A program made the translations under genes and the position numbers. The notes under the pieces are model-generated. The model made no database searches. It was not told the DNA's origin and was given only the letters and a program-made list of their open reading frames with translations. This document shows positions 16,477-26,083 of a stretch of 33,595 nt of DNA, piece by piece (positions within the stretch are counted from its first letter, which is position 1; each line of letters starts with the position of its first letter). The stretch is taken from contig JAICSS010000025.1 in assembly GCA_025936755.1 (NCBI GenBank), positions 1-33,595 of the forward strand. The letters are read 5' to 3'. This DNA comes from Solirubrobacterales bacterium. GTDB lineage: Bacteria; Actinomycetota; Thermoleophilia; Solirubrobacterales; 70-9.

Positions 16477-17952
16477 TTGAGCGCGGAGCCGCCGCCGGCG
16501 CTGGCGGCGGCCCCCTTCCGCTCGCGGCTGCCGATCCCGCCGGTCCTCCGCGACGACCACATCCGGATCCCGATCCGCGAGGCCGAGCAGCAGATCCTCC
16601 CCGGCCCCAAGACCAGGCTCTGGACCTTCGGGGGCAGCTTCCCCGGGCCGACGATCCGCCGCCGCGCCGGCCAGCGCACCCGCGTCACCTTCCACCACGA
16701 GCTGGGGGAGAAGGCCGGTGAGCTCTCGGTCCACCTCCACGGCGGCCACAACCGAACCCAGTTCGACGGCTACCCGGGCGGGCTGACCAAGCGCCAGCCG
16801 CTCTCCGCCTTCTGCCGCATCCCGCGGGGGCTCTCCGCCCGCGAGTCCGGCAACGAGTTCCTGCTCGAGCCGGGCGGGAACAGAACCTACGTCTACGACC
16901 TGATGGAGGACGGGCGGCCCGAACGCGCCGCGTTCCAGTGGTACCACGACCACCGCCTCGACCGCACCGCTCTCCACAGCTGGAAGGGGCTGGCCGGGAT
17001 GTGGATCGTCGACGACGCCTTCGAGGAGGCGCTGGCGCTGCCCGAGGGCGACCGCGACCTGCCGCTGATGATCTGCGACCGCACCTTCGACCGCCGCAAC
17101 CAGCTCACCGACCCCTTCCAGGGCCAGCGGCCGCCCGCCGACGGGATCCTCGGCGAGGCCGTCCTCGTCAACGGCGCCTACCTGCCGCACCACCGCGTCG
17201 ACGCCTGCCGCTACCGGCTGCGGATCCTCAACGTCTCCTCCTTCCGCAGCTACAACCTGCGGCTCTCCAACGGGGCGCCGATGCTGCAGATCGCAACCGA
17301 CAGCGGGCTGATGCCGAAACCGGTGCGCCGCCGCGAGATCCTCCTCGGCCCGGCCGAGCGGGTCGAGGTGATCGTCGACTTCGCCGCCGCCCGCGGCGAG
17401 ACCGTCGAGCTGCGCAGCAGCAAACGGCACGGCGGCCGCAACCCCCTTGGCGCCCATACCTACGGCGGCACCCTGATGCAGTTCCGCGTCGGCGCCGGCC
17501 GCGTTACCGACCGGACCCACGTCCCCCGGCGCCTGCGGCCGCTGCCCCACTGGACGCGCAAGGCGACCCGCAAACCGGACAAGCGCTGGGAGATCACGAT
17601 CGGCGGCTTCTTCAAAACCACCTGGCGGATCAACGGCCGCACCTTCAACCCCGCCCACGTCGAGGCCTTCCCGAAGCTGAACACGACCGAGACCTGGGAG
17701 ATCGTCAACAAGACCAACGTCGCCCACGTGATGCACCTGCACCACACCGACTGGTACCTGCTCGAGCGCAACGGCAGGAAGCCGCCCAGCTACGAAGACT
17801 GCTTGAAGGAGACCTTCTTCGTCTATCCGAACGAAAAGATCCTCCTCGCCGGCCACTTCTCCGACTACACCGGCAAGTTCGTCGTCCACTGCCACATGCT
17901 CGACCACGAGGACCATGGCCTGATGAGCCAGTTCCAGGTGGTCCGGGCCTAA
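16477..17952 (+). CDS. Multicopper oxidase (CotA/bilirubin oxidase-like); true N-terminus probably upstream with a Tat signal
   Basis: From TTG 16477 the frame gives 491 residues with three cupredoxin domains and all copper-binding clusters: H-L-H-G-G (86-90), W-Y-H-D-H (H157, H159), H-V-M-H-L-H (H417, H420, H422) and H-C-H-M-L-D-H-E-D-H-G-L-M (471-483; axial M483). It should oxidise phenolics, metal ions or a cupredoxin with reduction of O2 to water, outside the membrane. The same frame continues upstream into a convincing Tat signal (R-R-T-F-L-G-A-L-G-G-G-A-L-A-V-L-L, about 16396-16446), yet no ATG, GTG or TTG occurs between the in-frame stop at 16300 and 16477. The TTG start would remove the Tat signal, so the annotated start is doubtful. 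Glu codons are mainly GAG. Confidence 0.88.
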   Translation: MSAEPPPALAAAPFRSRLPIPPVLRDDHIRIPIREAEQQILPGPKTRLWTFGGSFPGPTIRRRAGQRTRVTFHHELGEKAGELSVHLHGGHNRTQFDGYPGGLTKRQPLSAFCRIPRGLSARESGNEFLLEPGGNRTYVYDLMEDGRPERAAFQWYHDHRLDRTALHSWKGLAGMWIVDDAFEEALALPEGDRDLPLMICDRTFDRRNQLTDPFQGQRPPADGILGEAVLVNGAYLPHHRVDACRYRLRILNVSSFRSYNLRLSNGAPMLQIATDSGLMPKPVRRREILLGPAERVEVIVDFAAARGETVELRSSKRHGGRNPLGAHTYGGTLMQFRVGAGRVTDRTHVPRRLRPLPHWTRKATRKPDKRWEITIGGFFKTTWRINGRTFNPAHVEAFPKLNTTETWEIVNKTNVAHVMHLHHTDWYLLERNGRKPPSYEDCLKETFFVYPNEKILLAGHFSDYTGKFVVHCHMLDHEDHGLMSQFQVVRA

Positions 17953-17984
17953 AGTAAACATTTGCGTTTGCCGATGTCCCCGGC

Positions 17985-19361
17985 ATGGGGACCTCCCAAA
18001 ATCGGGTAAGCCTTCGGCCGGCCTCCCGGACCAGGGCGCGGGCCACGGCGGCGCTCCTCGTCACCGGCGCCGCCCTCGTCGCGATCTCCCTCCTCCTGCC
18101 GCACCCGGTCGGCGCCGACGAAACGGCGCTGGTCCTCACCGCCCTGGCGATGGCGGTCGCCGGCGGCATCGTCTGGGCGCTCGCCGCCAGGGTCGCCGGC
18201 TGGGGCGCGCACGCGATCCTCGCCGCGGTCGTGGCGGTCACCTCCCTGCTGATCTACGAGAGCGGGATCGCCGTCGGCCAGTACGGGACGATCTTCGTCT
18301 GGGCGACCCTGGTCAGCTCGATCTACTTCCCGCGCCGGGTCGCCATCGTCCACCTCGGCTGGCTCCTCCTCACCTACGGCGCCGTCCTCCTCCTGGTCGA
18401 AAACACCGCCGGGTACTCGCCGCTGACCCGCTGGCTCTTCACCCTGATCTCCCTCAGCGTGGTGGTGCTGCTGATCACCGGCATCGTCGCCCGCCGGGCC
18501 CGCGCCGACGAGCGCGCCCGCCACTTCTTCGACCTCTCCCGCGACATGCTCTGCACCGCCAACATGGACGGCTACTTCGTCGAGCTGAACGGCGCCTGGA
18601 CCGCGGCGCTCGGCTACGACCTCGAGGAGCTGCGCGCCGTCCCATTCGTCGAGCGGGTCCACCCCGACGACCGCGAGCGCACCGAAGCCGAGGCCGCCGG
18701 CCTCTTCGAAGGGGCCGAAACCCTCAGCTTCGAGAACCGCTACCGGGCCAAGGACGGGACCTGGCACTGGCTGCGCTGGAGCTCGCAGCTCTCGCCCGAC
18801 GAGTCGCTGGTCTACGCCCGCGCCGCCGACGTCACCGAGCTCAAGCGGATCGAGGCCGAACGCGAGGAGCTGTTCGACCAGGTCCGCGAGATGGCCCGGT
18901 GCGACGCCCTCACCGGGCTGCCGAACCGGCGGGCGCTGGAGGAGCAGCTGCCGCAGGCGATGGCGCGGGCGCGGCGCCGGCGCTCCTCGCTCGTCGTCGC
19001 CATCCTCGACATCGACCACTTCAAGGCCTATAACGACACATACGGCCACCTCGCCGGCGACGAAGTGCTCCGCGCCTGCGCCAGGGCCTGGGACTCGACC
19101 CTGCGGGCAGAGGACACGATCGCCCGCTTCGGCGGCGAGGAGTTCCTCGTCCTGCTCCCCGACATGGAGCCGGCGGAGGCGGCCGATATCGTCGAGCGGC
19201 TGCGGGAGCGGACGCCGATGAACCAGAGCTGCTCGGCCGGCCTCGCTCACTGGGATTTCGCCGAGTCGATCGACGAGCTGCTCGGCCGCGCCGACCAGGC
19301 GCTGTACCTGGCGAAGGCGGGCGGGCGCGACCGGATAGCGGAGGCTCCGCTCGCCGAGTAA
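17985..19361 (+). CDS. Membrane-bound PAS-GGDEF diguanylate cyclase
   Basis: A 458-residue protein with about six N-terminal membrane segments (about 20-175), a PAS sensor domain (about 180-290, including H-P-D-D-R-E-R and W-H-W-L-R-W), a short coiled linker, and a GGDEF domain (about 300-455). The active-site signature is G-G-E-E-F (383-387), with the metal-binding I-L-D-I-D-H-F upstream. An allosteric I-site R-A-E-D (374-377) lies exactly five residues before it. It should make cyclic-di-GMP and be product-inhibited. The membrane part suggests it senses a membrane or extracellular signal. It starts 32 bp after the oxidase stop and ends 10 bp before the methyltransferase gene. Confidence 0.92.
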   Translation: MGTSQNRVSLRPASRTRARATAALLVTGAALVAISLLLPHPVGADETALVLTALAMAVAGGIVWALAARVAGWGAHAILAAVVAVTSLLIYESGIAVGQYGTIFVWATLVSSIYFPRRVAIVHLGWLLLTYGAVLLLVENTAGYSPLTRWLFTLISLSVVVLLITGIVARRARADERARHFFDLSRDMLCTANMDGYFVELNGAWTAALGYDLEELRAVPFVERVHPDDRERTEAEAAGLFEGAETLSFENRYRAKDGTWHWLRWSSQLSPDESLVYARAADVTELKRIEAEREELFDQVREMARCDALTGLPNRRALEEQLPQAMARARRRRSSLVVAILDIDHFKAYNDTYGHLAGDEVLRACARAWDSTLRAEDTIARFGGEEFLVLLPDMEPAEAADIVERLRERTPMNQSCSAGLAHWDFAESIDELLGRADQALYLAKAGGRDRIAEAPLAE

Positions 19362-19371
19362 TGATTCGCGG

Positions 19372-20145
19372 ATGGGCCGCGACGAGCACGAACGCGCCGT
19401 TCGCTTCCGCACCGCCCGCCGCGACCCCGAGCTGACCGTCGTCGAGGGCTTCCACGCGCTCAAGCACGCGCTGCGGTTCGGGGCCGAGCTGCTCGAGGCG
19501 GTGGCGACCGATCCGGCGGCGCTGGAGGCGATGGCGGCGGAGCTGGCGCCGGACCTGGAGGGGCGGATCGGCGACCGAATCGAGGCGGTCGACAAGCAGG
19601 CCCTGGCGGACCTGGTGCCGCTGGTCCCGCACACCGGCGTCGCCGCGATCGCGCGCCGGCCGCGGGTCGATCCCGCGGCTGCTCTGGCCGACCCCGCCTC
19701 CGATCCCGCGGTGCTGCTGGAGGACCCGCGGAACATGGGCAACATCGGCGCCTGCATCCGGGTCGCGGCGGCGGCCGGCGCGGCCGGCGTCTTCACGACC
19801 GGCAAGAACGACCCCTGGCACCCCGACGCCGTCCGCGGCGCCGCCGGCCTGCAGTTCGCGCTTCCCGTCGCCAAGGTCGAGTCGTTGCCGGAAAGCGACC
19901 GGCCGCTGCTGGCGATCGACCCGGAAGGGGAGGAGATGGCCCCGGAGGACCTGCCTCCCCGCGCCGTCCTCGCCTTCGGCACCGAGCGCCACGGCCTCAG
20001 CGGCGAGGTCTTCGAGCGCGCCGACGAGCGGGTCTCGATCCCGATGCGGGAGGGGGTCTCCAGTCTCAACCTCGCCACCTCGGTCGCGATCGTGCTCTTC
20101 GCGATCAAACTGGCCGGAAGGGATGGCGAAGCAGCTACCGAATAG
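19372..20145 (+). CDS. TrmH/SpoU family RNA 2'-O-methyltransferase
   Basis: A 257-residue protein with an N-terminal RNA-binding-like region (about 1-100) and a C-terminal SPOUT domain. Motif 1 is N-M-G-N-I-G-A-C-I-R (from N121), motif 2 is L-A-F-G-T-E-R-H-G-L-S and motif 3 is S-I-P-M-R-E-G-V-S-S-L-N-L-A-T-S-V, which together form the trefoil-knot S-adenosylmethionine site. It methylates ribose 2'-OH in tRNA or rRNA; the target nucleotide cannot be assigned. ATG 19372 follows the cyclase stop by 10 bp, and the next gene begins 6 bp after its stop. Confidence 0.9.
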   Translation: MGRDEHERAVRFRTARRDPELTVVEGFHALKHALRFGAELLEAVATDPAALEAMAAELAPDLEGRIGDRIEAVDKQALADLVPLVPHTGVAAIARRPRVDPAAALADPASDPAVLLEDPRNMGNIGACIRVAAAAGAAGVFTTGKNDPWHPDAVRGAAGLQFALPVAKVESLPESDRPLLAIDPEGEEMAPEDLPPRAVLAFGTERHGLSGEVFERADERVSIPMREGVSSLNLATSVAIVLFAIKLAGRDGEAATE

Positions 20146-20151
20146 GGATTC

Positions 20152-20550
20152 ATGCCTATTCCAGTCGCAGACATCAGCTTCGGTGAAATCCTCCTGATCG
20201 CCCTCGAGGTCTTCTTCTTCGTGGTCTGGATCTGGATCCTGATCACGATCCTCAACGACCTCTTCCGCGACCACGAGCTCTCCGGCGGGGCGAAGGCCGC
20301 CTGGGTCCTCTTCCTCGTCGTCGTCCCCTTCCTCGCCTCGCTGATCTACCTCGTCGCCCGCGGCGGCGGCATGCGCGACCGCACGATCAAAGCCCAGGCC
20401 GACGCGAAAAAGCACTTCGACGAATACGTCCGCGAGCAGGCCCACACCGGCTCCGCGGCCGACGAGCTGCACACGCTCGCCGGGCTGAAAGACAGAGGCG
20501 CCCTCTCCCAGGAGGAGTTCGACCGCGCCAAGGCCAAACTGCTGGCCTGA
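20152..20550 (+). CDS. PLDc_N / SHOCT-domain membrane protein
   Basis: A 132-residue protein with two membrane helices: about 11-34 (aromatic-rich, F-F-F-V-V-W-I-W-I-L-I) and about 48-68. The acidic loop between them (N-D-L-F-R-D) resembles the phospholipase-D N-terminal membrane module. The last 30 residues are a typical SHOCT domain, D-E-L-H-T-L-A-G-L-K-D-R-G-A-L-S, then E-E-F-D-R-A-K-A-K-L-L. Such proteins are common in actinobacteria. The function is unknown; SHOCT probably mediates oligomerisation. It ends the run of genes that began with the cyclase, and a strong inverted repeat follows 12 bp downstream. Confidence 0.82.
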   Translation: MPIPVADISFGEILLIALEVFFFVVWIWILITILNDLFRDHELSGGAKAAWVLFLVVVPFLASLIYLVARGGGMRDRTIKAQADAKKHFDEYVREQAHTGSAADELHTLAGLKDRGALSQEEFDRAKAKLLA

Positions 20551-20561
20551 GCGCAGCGCGG

Positions 20562-20594
20562 GCGGCAAGTTCCGGTCATTCCGAAACTTGCCGC
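20562..20594. repeat. 14-bp inverted repeat (left boundary element of the HTH/NTase cassette; may act as terminator)
   Basis: GCGGCAAGTTCCGG (20562-20575) pairs with CCGAAACTTGCCGC (20581-20594) with one mismatch, around the 5-nt loop TCATT. It can terminate the SHOCT gene. It also shares GCAAGTTCC and CTTG-(CCG)-CAAATTG with the complement of the element at 21914-21944, so it may mark a cassette boundary or be an operator. Confidence 0.7.
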
Positions 20595-20624
20595 AAATTG
20601 TCATTTAGCGAAAGTTTGATGCGC

Positions 20625-20630
20625 TACAAT
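20625..20630 (+). promoter_or_regulatory. -10 box (TACAAT) of the HTH/NTase operon
   Basis: TACAAT lies 11 nt before the ATG at 20642, inside a locally AT-rich stretch (20595-20640). The nearest -35-like TTGTCA (20598-20603) is 21 bp away, longer than ideal. No Shine-Dalgarno is seen. Confidence 0.5.
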
Positions 20631-20641
20631 GGCGACTTGGT

Positions 20642-21331
20642 ATGGGTCCGAAAGATCGCGAGAGAATCCTTGGAAACGTCGCGCGGTTGAGACGGGCTGA
20701 GAAGGAGAATCCCAGCCCCGATGTCGCCGCCGTTCGCGAAGACCTGGAATCGCAACTGGGCGGAACCGTCTCGCGAAGCATGTCCGCACGGTTGCTTGGC
20801 GTAAGTCATACGGCGCTCAACAACTGGATCGTCGCCGGTGACATACCGACGGTGATCACCAAGAGCGGACGTAAGGAGATTCCCGTCCAGGTGCTGTGCG
20901 ATCTCCGGGAACGGGTCGAGCAGCAGCGCCGAAGCGGCCACCGTCGATTGCATCTGCTGGAGCCGGTGATGGCCGAGGGGCGGCGCCGGGCGGACCGGAT
21001 GCGCTCGCCGCTCCCCGTTGTCGGGGCGGACGACGCCGATTCGCATCGCAAGGCCGAGCTTCGGGGCCTCGCCTATCACCGGGCCCTGGCGCCACGACTG
21101 CGACGGCCGATGGTCGAGGAGGCCGGGCGAAAGCTCGAGCGGTGGAAGCGGGAAGGGAAGGTCGATCCACGCCATGCAGAAGCTTGGGAGGCGGTCTTCG
21201 CCCTCTCGATGCCGCAGATTCGAAAGGCGATCGGCGCTGAGGACAGCCGCGGCCGCGACCTTCGCCAGAACTCTCCGCTCGCCGGTCTGCTGAGTGAGCC
21301 GGAGCGGCGCAGGATCCTGGCAAAGGTCTAG
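20642..21331 (+). CDS. Helix-turn-helix protein, putative antitoxin/regulator of a two-gene cassette
   Basis: A 229-residue protein. Residues about 44-80 form a MerR/excisionase-like helix-turn-helix: S-A-R-L-L-G-V-S-H-T-A-L-N-N-W, then I-P-T-V-I-T-K-S-G-R-K-E-I-P with a winged-helix look. The remaining 140 residues are Arg/Glu-rich, helical and not recognised; they include R-P-M-V-E-E-A-G-R-K-L-E-R-W. Five bp separate its stop from the nucleotidyltransferase gene, so the two are cotranscribed. A DNA-binding protein directly ahead of a small nucleotidyltransferase resembles the AbiEi/AbiEii and related toxin-antitoxin layouts; an antitoxin or autorepressor role is inferred from that layout, not shown. 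Base composition is less GC-rich than the surroundings. Confidence 0.7.
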   Translation: MGPKDRERILGNVARLRRAEKENPSPDVAAVREDLESQLGGTVSRSMSARLLGVSHTALNNWIVAGDIPTVITKSGRKEIPVQVLCDLRERVEQQRRSGHRRLHLLEPVMAEGRRRADRMRSPLPVVGADDADSHRKAELRGLAYHRALAPRLRRPMVEEAGRKLERWKREGKVDPRHAEAWEAVFALSMPQIRKAIGAEDSRGRDLRQNSPLAGLLSEPERRRILAKV

Positions 21332-21336
21332 CGGCG

Positions 21337-21903
21337 ATGAGGCGGGAGGAGTTCGAGCATGTGATCGCCGCGGCGGCGATCGTGTCGGGCGAGCCTGAGA
21401 TCGTCGTGATCGGCAGCCAGGCCATCCATGGAAGCGTTTCCAGTCCCCCCGAAGGAATGCTCTTCTCGATGGAGGTGGACGTCTATCCGCTCAACGCTCC
21501 CGAGAAGGCGGAGGAGATCGACGGCAGCCTCGGGGACGGCTCTCAATTCCACGGCACCTTTGGCTACTACGCCCACGGCGTCGGCCCGGAGACCGCGGTT
21601 GCTCCGGCGGGATGGGAGGGGCGATTGGCGAGGGTGGAGATTCCCGCGCGCGTGGGGCAGGCGGTGAAGCCTGTTGCGCTCTGCCTCGAGGCCCATGATC
21701 TGGTCCTGGCGAAGTGCGTAGCGGGGCGTGAGCGTGATTGGGACTTCGCCTCCGAAGCGGTCGCGGCGAGGCTCGTGGATTCCGAGGAGCTCTTGCGTCG
21801 GGTCGGTGACCTGCCCGAGCCGCCCGCGGATGGGGGTCAGGTCCGGAAGATGCTCGAAAACATCCTGACGCGGGTCTTGCGCCGCAACGACGGGAGCGGA
21901 TGA
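21337..21903 (+). CDS. Small nucleotidyltransferase (DUF6036-like), putative toxin/defence effector
   Basis: A 188-residue protein with the minimal nucleotidyltransferase signature: G-S-Q-A-I-H-G (26-32) followed by M-E-V-D-V-Y-P (E46 and D48, the paired metal ligands). A mid-region basic/aromatic part follows, then A-H-D-L-V-L-A-K-C-V-A-G-R-E-R-D-W-D-F (about 118-136), which matches the 'DL...K..A.R.KD' segment of DUF6036/AbiEii-like proteins. Such enzymes transfer nucleotides to RNA or protein and act as toxins or toxin modulators in several systems. AAAGG precedes the ATG. No HEPN partner is present; the HTH protein is the only companion. An ordinary metabolic role cannot be excluded. Confidence 0.7.
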   Translation: MRREEFEHVIAAAAIVSGEPEIVVIGSQAIHGSVSSPPEGMLFSMEVDVYPLNAPEKAEEIDGSLGDGSQFHGTFGYYAHGVGPETAVAPAGWEGRLARVEIPARVGQAVKPVALCLEAHDLVLAKCVAGRERDWDFASEAVAARLVDSEELLRRVGDLPEPPADGGQVRKMLENILTRVLRRNDGSG

Positions 21904-21913
21904 ACTCCTTCAA

Positions 21914-21944
21914 AACCCGCAATTTGCAAGGGAACTTGCGGGTT
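21914..21944. repeat. 9-bp inverted repeat (right boundary element of the HTH/NTase cassette; may act as terminator)
   Basis: Perfect arms AACCCGCAA (21914-21922) and TTGCGGGTT (21936-21944) surround a 13-nt loop, 10 nt after the nucleotidyltransferase stop. Read on the minus strand it contains GCAAGTTCC followed by CTTGCAAATTG, closely matching the left element at 20562-20603 in opposite orientation. Confidence 0.65.
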
Positions 21945-21978
21945 ATCGACCACTTCCCAAGCGCTTAGACGCCTTCGC

Positions 21979-21984
21979 TAGCCT
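21979..21984 (+). promoter_or_regulatory. -10 box (TAGCCT) of the wall-hydrolase gene
   Basis: TAGCCT ends 8 nt before the GTG at 21993; no Shine-Dalgarno is present. This is consistent with leaderless transcription. Confidence 0.4.
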
Positions 21985-21992
21985 GCGCCGTC

Positions 21993-23228
21993 GTGCTGTT
22001 CAGCTCCTCTACGAGCACGGCTCGGCGCCGTGCCCTGGTTCTTGCCGCGCTGCTTCTGGCGGCTCTGTGCGTCCTGGCCGGGTCCGGGGCGAGCAGCGCG
22101 CCTGCCGATCCGCAGGAAAAGCTGGAAGCGACGCGGGACAAGCTCGAAGGCGTCCGCAGCCAGCAGGAAGACCTGGCGGCCTCGATCGCCGAACAGAACG
22201 CGGCGATCGACGCGAAGCTGGGCGAAGTCTCCGACCTGCGCTCCGAACAGGAAGCGGTCGAGGCCGAACTGGCCGAAAAGCAGGCCGAACTGGACCGGGC
22301 GACGGCAGCTCTGGAAGCCGAAGAAGACCACCTGGAGCGGGTGCGGGCAAAGCTGCACCGGGCGCTCGGGGTCTTGAGCGAGCGGCTGGTCGCGATCTAC
22401 GAGTCGGGCTCGCCGGACATGCTGAACGCGATCCTCGAATCCCAGAACTGGGACGAGATGGCGGCCCAGACCGAATACCTGAGGCAGATCCAGGAATACG
22501 ACGACGCGGTCGTCGGCCGGGTGAAGACGCTGCGCAACCAGGTGCGCGGGGCGGTCGAACGGCTCGACGAACAGCGGGCCGAAATCGAAGAAGTGCGCGA
22601 CGCCGTCGCCGCCAAGGAGCGGGAAGTCGCCGCCCGCCGCGCCGAAGCCGCCGCCAGCTTCCACGAACTGAAGGCCGAACAGGCGGCGCGGCAGGAAGCG
22701 CTGGACGAACTGCAGTCGCGCGAAGCGGCGCTCAGCGACAACCTCTCGGTGATCTCCGAACAGATCGCCTCCGAAGGCGGCGACGCGACCGAAGGGCAGA
22801 TGCCGGCGCCGCTCAACCCGGGCCAGGAAGCCCAGGTGATCAGCGAAAGCGAAGCCAGCGCCCCGGCCTCGGCGCCGCAGGCGGTGAAGGACGCGATCGC
22901 GGCCGGCAACGCGATCGCCACCACCCCCTACATCTGGGGCGGCGGCCACGGCTCCTTCGAATCCGAAGGCTACGACTGCTCCGGCGCCGTCAGCTACGCC
23001 CTGCACGGCGGCGGCCTGCTGGAAAGCCCGCTCGACTCGACCGGCCTCGAGACCTGGGGCGAACCGGGCCCCGGCCGCTGGATCACGGTCTACGCCAACT
23101 CCGGCCACGCCTGGATGGTCATCGCCGGCATCGCCTTCGACACGGTCGGCGGCCCCGGCCCCCGCTGGCACGACCCCTGGGTCGACTCCCCCGAAGGTTT
23201 CATCGCGCGTCACCCCGCGGGCCTCTGA
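21993..23228 (+). CDS. Secreted coiled-coil NlpC/P60-like peptidoglycan hydrolase
   Basis: A 411-residue protein with a signal peptide (R-R-R-A-L-V-L-A-A-L-L-L-A-A-L, cleavage near 35), two long coiled-coil stretches (about 40-125 and 165-265), a Pro/Ala linker, and a C-terminal NlpC/P60-type domain. The catalytic Cys is in G-Y-D-C-S-G-A-V-S (C329) and the His in N-S-G-H-A-W-M (H372). The catalytic third is degenerate compared with RipA-type enzymes, so the third polar residue is unclear. The architecture resembles PcsB/RipC-like hydrolases whose coiled coil is controlled by FtsEX, but no ftsEX is nearby. It should cut peptide cross-bridges in the wall. Glu codons are overwhelmingly GAA. Start GTG 21993 follows a TAGCCT box. 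Confidence 0.87.
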   Translation: MLFSSSTSTARRRALVLAALLLAALCVLAGSGASSAPADPQEKLEATRDKLEGVRSQQEDLAASIAEQNAAIDAKLGEVSDLRSEQEAVEAELAEKQAELDRATAALEAEEDHLERVRAKLHRALGVLSERLVAIYESGSPDMLNAILESQNWDEMAAQTEYLRQIQEYDDAVVGRVKTLRNQVRGAVERLDEQRAEIEEVRDAVAAKEREVAARRAEAAASFHELKAEQAARQEALDELQSREAALSDNLSVISEQIASEGGDATEGQMPAPLNPGQEAQVISESEASAPASAPQAVKDAIAAGNAIATTPYIWGGGHGSFESEGYDCSGAVSYALHGGGLLESPLDSTGLETWGEPGPGRWITVYANSGHAWMVIAGIAFDTVGGPGPRWHDPWVDSPEGFIARHPAGL

Positions 23229-23234
23229 GCTTGG

Positions 23235-23261
23235 TTGACATGACGTTTTCCCGGGTATCTG
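23235..23261 (+). promoter_or_regulatory. Probable promoter of the acetate operon
   Basis: A perfect -35 TTGACA (23235-23240) is followed after 15 bp by TATCTG (23256-23261). A conventional leader ends with AGAGGAG ahead of the ATG at 23307. The spacing is slightly short. Confidence 0.5.
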
Positions 23262-23306
23262 AAACTGCCTAGGGAGAGGTCCGGGGCTTCGAGAAGAGGA
23301 GCCATC

Positions 23307-23996
23307 ATGGAGTCTGCATCCGTTCCGCGGCGCCAGGTGCCGCCGCGCGATCCGCCCGGCCGCGCGCCGCGCAGCGAACCCGCCTCCGAAGGCCCGGTCG
23401 GCTGGAAACCGGCCGACCCCGGCCCGCTCGGGCTGGGTGCGTTCGCCCTCACCACCTTCGTCCTCAGCATGTTCAACGCCAACCTGGTCAGCCACGCCGG
23501 CGAGCCGGTGGTGCTGGGGCTGGCGCTCGCCTACGGCGGGATCGCCCAGCTGCTCGCGGGGATGTGGGAGTTCCGCACCGGCAACACCTTCGGCGCCGTG
23601 GCCTTCAGCTCGTTCGGGGCCTTCTGGATCTCGTTCTGGGTCCTGGTGACCTTCTTCGCCGACAAAATCCCGGCCGAACACCTCGGTGCATCGCTCGGGC
23701 TCTACCTGATCGCCTGGGGGATCTTCACCACCTACATGTTCGTCGCCTCGCTGCGGACGACGGCGGCGGTCGCGGCCGTTTTCCTGCTCCTGGCGGCGAC
23801 CTTCTTCCTGCTCGGGATCGGCAACGCCAACGAAAGCGAAGGCCTGGTCGAACTCGGCGGCTGGTTCGGGATTGCCACGGCTGCCGCTGCTTGGTATGCA
23901 TCCTTTGCAGCGGTCGTCAACTCGACCTTCGGGCGGACGGTGATGCCGGTCAAGCCGCTGAACGCGCCAAGGGCGACGGAACCGGCAGGGGACTAG
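23307..23996 (+). CDS. satP: Acetate uptake transporter (GPR1/FUN34/YaaH family)
   Basis: A 229-residue membrane protein with about six helices after a polar 38-residue N-terminus. The family signature near the first helix, normally N-P-A-P-L-G-L, appears as D-P-G-P-L-G-L-G-A-F-A-L-T-T-F. The conserved Y-G-G-I-A-Q-L-L-A-G-M-W-E-F segment and the G-N-T-F-G-A-V-A-F-S-S-F-G-A-F-W pore region are clear. It takes up acetate or succinate with protons. RBS AGAGGAG precedes the ATG. The acetyl-CoA synthetase gene starts 16 bp after its stop, so uptake and activation of acetate are encoded together. Confidence 0.92.
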   Translation: MESASVPRRQVPPRDPPGRAPRSEPASEGPVGWKPADPGPLGLGAFALTTFVLSMFNANLVSHAGEPVVLGLALAYGGIAQLLAGMWEFRTGNTFGAVAFSSFGAFWISFWVLVTFFADKIPAEHLGASLGLYLIAWGIFTTYMFVASLRTTAAVAAVFLLLAATFFLLGIGNANESEGLVELGGWFGIATAAAAWYASFAAVVNSTFGRTVMPVKPLNAPRATEPAGD

Positions 23997-24012
23997 CGGG
24001 AGGAGCGGCTGG

Positions 24013-26001
<1,989 letters not shown>

Positions 26002-26025
26002 CGATAGGCATCGGTCGCCCCAGGA

Positions 26026-26067
26026 AACGACAAGACCCGCCGCGAGGCGGGTCGAGTCTGTGTCGTT
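26026..26067. terminator. Bidirectional two-tier hairpin terminator
   Basis: The inner stem GACCCGCC/GGCGGGTC (26034-26041, 26046-26053) has a GCGA tetraloop. An outer stem AACGACA/TGTCGTT lies at 26026-26032 and 26061-26067. It lies between the convergent acs and MFS genes (stops at 26001 and 26084) and would serve both. Confidence 0.8.
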
Positions 26068-26083
26068 CGCTCCAGACCGTGAC

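Noticed and set aside
17949-20255. 768-codon minus-strand frame across the cyclase and methyltransferase genes
   Set aside because: It crosses two genes with clear GGDEF and SPOUT motifs on the other strand and has no recognisable domain.
21945-21992. Possible attachment site or target duplication next to the HTH/NTase cassette
   Set aside because: No direct repeat shared with the left flank (20540-20561) was found and no integrase or tRNA end is present.
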